Made by a program: the position numbers and the translations under genes. Positions 22,701-25,193 of a stretch of DNA of 25,193 nucleotides are shown piece by piece. The stretch's first letter is position 1. Each line of letters begins with the position of its first letter. This DNA comes from Acidobacteriaceae bacterium (lineage in GTDB: Bacteria; Acidobacteriota; Terriglobia; Terriglobales; Acidobacteriaceae), in NCBI GenBank assembly GCA_003166055.1, contig PMWR01000516.1, positions 1 through 25,193 of the forward strand, in the 5' to 3' direction. The notes beneath the pieces were generated by a model. It had not been told where the DNA came from. It searched no databases and saw only the letters and a list, made by a program, of their open reading frames with translations.

Positions 22701-25193
22701 ATCCGGCGACTCCCGCGGCAGCAAATGAAGCGGCGTGTCCAACGTCCCCTTGAGCTGCGCTTTCAATTCCGCACTGGCCTTGAGGACGATAAGCCGATCG
22801 ACCTTGTGAGAGAGCGCCCGCAGGAATGCTTCGGCGCCTTCGGCAGGGCTGATGGAGCCGAGGCCCTGGCACGCCATTCGTTCGCGGTACTCCTCGGTAG
22901 CGACGGCTCCGACCTCGCCCCAGAAGCCCCAGTCGATGACGTGCACCGCGCAGTCGAGGCGCTGGCGGAGCGAGGCGGCATAGCTGTCGGTGAAGGAGCT
23001 TCCGGCGGCATAATTCGCCTGGCCGGCGCCGCCGAGCAGCGATTGCGCGGAGGAGAAGAAGCAGAACCAATCTTCCGCGGCGCGGCCAAAGGTTTCGGCC
23101 AGCACGACGCTGCCATGGATTTTTGCGCGAGCGGTAACTTCGAACTCCTCTTCGCTCATGCGGCGAAGGCTGCGGTCATGGAGCGAGAGCGCGGAATGGA
23201 TGACGCCGTGAATCACGCCGGATTCGCGCTTTACGCGATCCAGGGCTTCGCGCATCTGACGCCAGTCGGCGATGTCGGCCTGGAGATAGAGCGGAGCAGG
23301 TCCGTAGCGCTCAAGCGTTGCAGCTTTCCGGCGGATTGCTTCGTCGAGCGGCCGCCGGCCCAGCCAGATGACGCGGGCGTGGTAATTCCGAGCCAACAAC
23401 TCCGAGATTGTTAAGCCGATGCCTCCCGCGCCGCCTGCGATGACGTAGGTTCCTCCTTCGCGGATGGCGCCCGGCATGGCATCGCGGAGGTTGACGGTTT
23501 CAATCGCCGGAAGATAGCGATGCGGACCCCGGTAAACGACGCTCGAAAAGCTCTGCCGCGGCTCGCGCGCGATTCGTTCCAGCAATTCCCGCCGCTTCGA
23601 TTCACTCTCAAGGCTCGCGCGGTCCACATCGACGAGAGTGATCTTCCAGCGTGGTGTTTCTCTCGAAAGCGACTGGCAGAGCCCGTGCAGTGCGGCCGAT
23701 GTGGGCTCGACGGCTGTGGTTCCGGGCGCATCGTGCATCTGCTGCGTCAACACTACGATTTCGAGTTCGCGGTCCTGGTCTCGGTCGAGCAGAGCCTTTA
23801 CGCATCGGAACCAGGCGAGGGTGCTTGAAAGATGCGCTTCTTCAATGCGGGACGGGTCGGAGGGGTCGCCGGAGCGGTCGTCAAGGCCGCCGAGGAAATA
23901 GACTTTCGCTATCTCCGGCAGGTTTCGGATGGGGCCGGCATCTGCCGCGTTCATGGAAACGGCGCGGTCGCTGCCTTCGTGGTCGAGGATGGCGCGCTGA
24001 AGGTCGAATGAGTGGATGCCGTGGAGAATTAGAGTCTTGCCCGGCTGGCTGACAGCGCGTGTTCCTGCTTGATCCGGCAGCGGCGCGCTGTGCCATTGCA
24101 ACTCATAGGTCAGCCCGGAAAGGGGATCGGCGCCGGCGCGAACTTCAAGGCGGTCGAATCGGCCAAAGACGAACCCGTCCGGGTCAATCAGTTGGATGTC
24201 GTAGCGTCCCTGCCGAGTTCGCTCCGCCAGAACGTAGAACGATAAAGGCAGCGCAGCCGGAAGGCTCGCCATGCCCAGCGAGAATGGAAGCGGCGTGCGC
24301 GTGCCCGTATCCTGTGGGATTGCCGCGATGACTTGCAGCACAGAGTCTGCCAGCGGCGGATAGAGGATGTGACTGCGCCGGTTTGTATTCTCATGGTCCG
24401 CATCGTCCTGTCGTGCTTCGACCCATGCCAGCGATCGGGAATCGTTGAACCAGAGCTTTCGCACATTTCGATAGGGCGTTTCGTAGTCGATGCCCGCGCC
24501 GGCGAATTCTCGATAGAACGTGTCGGCATCTTCGAGCATCTGGAGGGACGACTTCAGGCGCTCGAGATCGATGCGCTCGTTGCGCGAGGGAGGATCGGTG
24601 ACCGTGAGAGAGCCGCGGCAATAGACGGCGCCTGAGCCTCCGGTGGCCTCGAAGTCGAAATCGTCCCGCTGCCGCTTGAGGGTGATGCGAAGCGTCCGCG
24701 GATGGTTGACGACCAATGGCTGAATCCAGACAACGTCGCTCAGGCCAAGGCCTTTTCCGCCGGCAACGGGGCGCGCGGCCTCAAGGACAAAGTCAAGGTA
24801 AGCAACGCCGGGGAGCACTACTTCGCCATGAATACGGTGGCCGCTGAGCCAGTCTTCTGCTCCGCTGAGGTGGTGTTCCACGATCCATTCGGTGCGGTCC
24901 GCTTCGGTACGATTCAGTAGCGCAGGCTCTTCGCGGAACCAGCAGCGCTCGCGGGCGAAGGGGTATGTGGGAAGGCTGACACGGCGAGGCTTTTCCCTCG
25001 GATGCAATGCCTTCCAGTCGGGCGTCTGGCCCGACATCCAAAGCTGCGCGGCAGCTTCAAGATTGGAATGCGTACCGCCTTCGACGCTTTGATTTTCGAG
25101 CCATCGCTGTAATTGCACGATGGCTTCCGGAAGCGTCGATACCACAAACGCGAGGCGGTGTTCCATGGCTTCGCGCCCGGTTTGCAGTGTGTA
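16731..25193 (-). CDS. Trans-AT polyketide synthase, terminal part with C-terminal FAD monooxygenase fusion; N-terminus beyond window
   Basis: 2820 codons continuous to the right edge. Residues are numbered from the first in-window ATG at 25166, but the frame continues past it into a KS linker (YTLQTGREAMEHR), so this is not the start. Order: post-KS linker (to ~77), DH (His110 in HxxxGxxxxP, Asp274), KR (GGAGGIG, Ser706, Tyr719), C-methyltransferase (LEVGAGTGGTT ~1020), ACP (Ser1272), KS (Cys1521 but Ala1655 in place of the HGTGT His), ACP (Ser2007), TE (Ser2144, His2325), FAD domain (2362-2811). No AT domain is present, so malonyl must come in trans. The visible elongation module gives an alpha-methyl, beta-hydroxy or dehydrated unit, passed over a non-elongating KS to the last ACP and TE. 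Presence of a TE shows this is the last PKS of the assembly line. Confidence 0.97.
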   Translation of the reverse strand, partial: YTLQTGREAMEHRLAFVVSTLPEAIVQLQRWLENQSVEGGTHSNLEAAAQLWMSGQTPDWKALHPREKPRRVSLPTYPFARERCWFREEPALLNRTEADRTEWIVEHHLSGAEDWLSGHRIHGEVVLPGVAYLDFVLEAARPVAGGKGLGLSDVVWIQPLVVNHPRTLRITLKRQRDDFDFEATGGSGAVYCRGSLTVTDPPSRNERIDLERLKSSLQMLEDADTFYREFAGAGIDYETPYRNVRKLWFNDSRSLAWVEARQDDADHENTNRRSHILYPPLADSVLQVIAAIPQDTGTRTPLPFSLGMASLPAALPLSFYVLAERTRQGRYDIQLIDPDGFVFGRFDRLEVRAGADPLSGLTYELQWHSAPLPDQAGTRAVSQPGKTLILHGIHSFDLQRAILDHEGSDRAVSMNAADAGPIRNLPEIAKVYFLGGLDDRSGDPSDPSRIEEAHLSSTLAWFRCVKALLDRDQDRELEIVVLTQQMHDAPGTTAVEPTSAALHGLCQSLSRETPRWKITLVDVDRASLESESKRRELLERIAREPRQSFSSVVYRGPHRYLPAIETVNLRDAMPGAIREGGTYVIAGGAGGIGLTISELLARNYHARVIWLGRRPLDEAIRRKAATLERYGPAPLYLQADIADWRQMREALDRVKRESGVIHGVIHSALSLHDRSLRRMSEEEFEVTARAKIHGSVVLAETFGRAAEDWFCFFSSAQSLLGGAGQANYAAGSSFTDSYAASLRQRLDCAVHVIDWGFWGEVGAVATEEYRERMACQGLGSISPAEGAEAFLRALSHKVDRLIVLKASAELKAQLKGTLDTPLHLLPRESPDDWDAICYRVPTREIDRRAAEIGEGTYKSLDDLARQGLTLAFDEMGLRSALATPGAADELRSALGILPKYARLFDALVRILVDSGVLERRSTKLSLRGNSCSGSPPLAESFNRLRIESPGFSDQIALLQHCLASLPEVLTGRRTAEDVLFTGSSVEHVSGIYAGNAVSDHFNQRVADVVQACCAERIASGSAGGRIRILEVGAGTGGTTAFILDRLAPFGSSVEYVYTDISAAFLEYGRRRFEEARASISFVRMDLERDLASQGFEPGSFDVIVAANVLHATTSITNTLANIKRALKRNGVLVFDELGVARPFLTLTFGLTSGWWLFQDQDKRIPGSPGVSPDVWPLLLSETGFDRNICVTPESVPFGRFVLMAHSDGLIESVQIPEFALPAPRKTAAAQSIMPDASPRTPEPALSGDATEWLKRQFAATLKMPADRIAATARFETLGIDSIIAVVLTDRLEEAFGRLPRTLLFEYQTLDQLTAYFAEHHGVRLRELAGAGQRNHVPPASVAEPAPLIHPAAVHAAAAQSDIAIIGIGGRYPGARSLHSFWNNLRNGVDSIREIPADRWDADTYYNPDPQPSEGKARNKWGGFIDDADKFDPLFFRISPAEAELLDPQERLFLQTVWETLESAGYPPRRLAALQEETGRGIGVFVGAMYQLYPWVAQRPVTSATSYWSIANRVSYFFDFHGPSLAVDTACSSSMVAIHMACESILRGEAICAIAGGVNLTLHPLKYLALQGTGLLSSGKASRCLGQGDGFVPGEGVGAVLLKPLALAERDRDRILGVIKGTRVHHSGQGNGYRVPNPNTQADAIVRLFEQTAIDPESIGYVEVAANGLPLSDSIEIAALSKAFRRFTSRSQFCPIGSVKSNIGHLEAASGISQLTKVLLQFGHRELAPTLHAEPLNPAIDLNATPFYIQRERAHWPGTGHPRRALINSFGAGGTNAHLLVEEYPAKASEASRIHPSGPCLVLLSARTEVSLAQFMRDLHGFLRSPDADGVSLSDLAYTLQIGREPMEERVAIVAASIEELMLHLGALASGRSNPTGTWRGTAQLESGAGALAGMLVDGASGKAFVDALIREGDLPRLGRLWVSGAEIDWSLLYGAQFPARIDLPTYAFERRRCWVSPGLPAPETSTPASIPTAMPPMRATDGSLVEALKEIVAGVLKINSRELNEDRALKAYGVDSILSTVIMETVRERFGASLSLAAILEFPTLRELAGHISGAAAAQPRDTAIEYPPDLIPIQTNGSKPASFWVHGLVGFAHLYKRLAFGLGSDYPVYGLQARGVDGHQPPFTDIESMAAHYVSCIRMVRPRGPYYVGGYSSGGILALEIARQLAAAGEEIGRVFLLDTYPHNEATTRAMEKKMDYAMRSVMTANLFLAGEENTASYIRVEELDGVDPDQHVIHLLKRIEARGVARLPSDRIYRMLRGSIDVANCTGAALKTYNPPVYRASDVVFFEATRKFIDEGNVLGLPVTELDAGNREQAWRQQIGGHLDVVNIDSDHFGLIEEPHLRLVCRHIVAHLDPAQPPQAPAIAHPDRSSSEAIVVGGGIAGLLAARVLSGHFERVTVLERDRLTDGAKPRRGIPQGNHLHSLLKGGLNVLCDLFPGFDHILAERGSVAFQAAFDLLQEDELGTWPQREFGIRQYCQSRPLLESCIRQRLLAIENVHIEDQIDAGELLWSADRSRVLGIRVKDPDSRISDRYAALIVNATGRRQTMLHELEEKGWPAPDETRIPVDIAYSTSLFEVPADSSRGWKGVFSYTSGAGTHSSREGAGRRGGSILPIEQNRWIVTLGGRHGNYPPTDMAGFLEYARSLPTPTIYDAIRHAHPIPGAVEHFRVPHSTLRHFDRLREMPQRLLHVGDVICSFDPVFGQGMASAALQIMALGNLLTERKNHPGWLDGLEQAFFRKAARVVQTPWDLAAKSHFEAGDSNTGSQREYEQFQVLSRRAMEDAGIHRVLVEVFQLVRLYEELRAEQGVAPSTRAALAGD
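16734..18083 (-). other. C-terminal FAD-dependent monooxygenase-like domain fused after the TE
   Basis: Residues ~2362-2811. The FAD-binding VVGGGIAGLLAARVLSG (Gly2370-Gly2372) is followed by VTVLERD. The second FAD motif, HVGDVICSFDPVFGQGMASA, contains Asp2684. This is the arrangement of PHBH-like (group A) flavin hydroxylases. The ~25-residue linker after the TE, rich in Pro and Ala, has no stop and no ATG, GTG or TTG, so a separate gene start is not available there. Confidence 0.9.
18132..18985 (-). other. PKS thioesterase (TE) domain
   Basis: Residues ~2061-2345, alpha/beta-hydrolase fold. The nucleophile elbow YVGGYSSGGI contains Ser2144, and IDSDHFGLIEEPH contains His2325. It releases the chain by hydrolysis or macrocyclisation; which of the two cannot be told from sequence. 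Confidence 0.93.
19032..19259 (-). other. PKS acyl carrier domain 2
   Basis: Residues ~1970-2045, with phosphopantetheine Ser2007 in YGVDSILSTVI. It follows the non-elongating KS and presents the finished chain to the TE. Confidence 0.93.
19845..21116 (-). other. Non-elongating ketosynthase domain (KS0)
   Basis: Residues ~1351-1774. The nucleophile motif DTACSSS (Cys1521) and NIGHLEAASG are intact. The first catalytic histidine of the EAHGTGT motif is absent: the sequence is EVAANGLPLSD with Ala1655 there. Such domains can accept and pass on an acyl chain but should not decarboxylate or condense. No AT domain follows. Confidence 0.92.
21222..21449 (-). other. PKS acyl carrier domain 1
   Basis: Residues ~1240-1315, with phosphopantetheine Ser1272 in TLGIDSIIAVVL. 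It carries the intermediate processed by the DH, KR and C-MT domains. Confidence 0.93.
21606..22492 (-). other. PKS C-methyltransferase (C-MT) domain
   Basis: Residues ~892-1187. The SAM motif RILEVGAGTGGTT lies near 1017-1029, followed by VEYVYTDISAAFLEYGRRRF and FDVIVAANVLHAT. SGWWLFQDQDKR is typical of alpha-carbon methylating domains in trans-AT modules. It adds an alpha-methyl branch. Confidence 0.92.
22797..23474 (-). other. PKS ketoreductase (KR) domain
   Basis: Residues ~565-790. The NADPH loop reads VIAGGAGGIGLT. Catalytic Ser706 lies in FFSSAQS and Tyr719 in GQANYAAGSS. HSALSLHDRSL contains the Asp at the position typical of B-type stereocontrol, suggesting a B-type (D-configured) alcohol, with moderate certainty. 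Confidence 0.92.
24147..24893 (-). other. PKS dehydratase (DH) domain
   Basis: Residues ~92-340. The active-site motif GHRIHGEVVLPG fits HxxxGxxxxP with His110. The second motif, PPLADSVLQ, holds Asp274 and Gln278. Both catalytic residues are present, so it should dehydrate the beta-hydroxyl made by the following KR. Confidence 0.9.

Noticed and set aside
1..25193. CRISPR arrays, tRNA/rRNA genes, insertion sequences, riboswitches
   Set aside because: No spaced direct repeats, RNA-gene signatures, transposase motifs or terminal inverted repeats were seen. The window is almost fully coding.

Overview
The window reads as one end of a trans-acyltransferase (trans-AT) polyketide synthase gene cluster in a GC-rich bacterium. 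A GH105 hydrolase next to a DUF4112 remnant, the base composition and the gene style suggest an acidobacterial soil bacterium. That assignment is inference only, because no rRNA or other taxonomic marker is present.

Layout: (1) 1-1372 looks like ordinary chromosome flanking the cluster: a GH105 glycosidase cut by the left edge, then a broken DUF4112 gene. (2) 1409-3109, minus strand: a chorismate-lyase-like enzyme and a PksC-like malonyl transferase with an unusual N-terminal extension. (3) 3108-6307, plus strand: an Sfp-type phosphopantetheinyl transferase, a second AT-like protein that looks like a proofreading acyl hydrolase, and a WS/DGAT-type acyltransferase. (4) 6297-13050, minus strand, read as a tightly packed operon: membrane protein, ACP, decarboxylative KS (Cys to Ser), HMG-CoA-synthase-like enzyme, ECH1-type dehydratase, GT1 glycosyltransferase, PfaD-type trans-enoylreductase. 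(5) 13113-16689, plus strand: TylF-type O-methyltransferase and two paralogous cytochromes P450. (6) 16731-25193, minus strand: the C-terminal 2820 residues of a giant PKS open at the right edge, with domains post-KS linker, DH, KR, C-MT, ACP, non-elongating KS, ACP, TE and a fused FAD monooxygenase-like domain.

How it may work (inference): chorismate lyase would supply a 4-hydroxybenzoate-type aromatic starter. AT-less modules are loaded by the discrete malonyl transferase, stalled chains are cleared by the acyl hydrolase, and carriers are activated by the PPTase. The ACP/KS/HMGS/ECH1 set installs a beta-branch, and PfaD reduces selected double bonds in trans. The last PKS releases the chain through its TE, next to a fused flavoprotein. 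Two P450s, an O-methyltransferase, a glycosyltransferase and a WS/DGAT acyltransferase then decorate the product. The expected product is a glycosylated, methylated and perhaps acylated, C-methylated and beta-branched polyketide, probably aryl-primed. The most unusual elements are the monooxygenase domain downstream of the terminal TE, the chorismate lyase plus WS/DGAT plus GT combination, and the absence of an ECH2 partner in the visible part.
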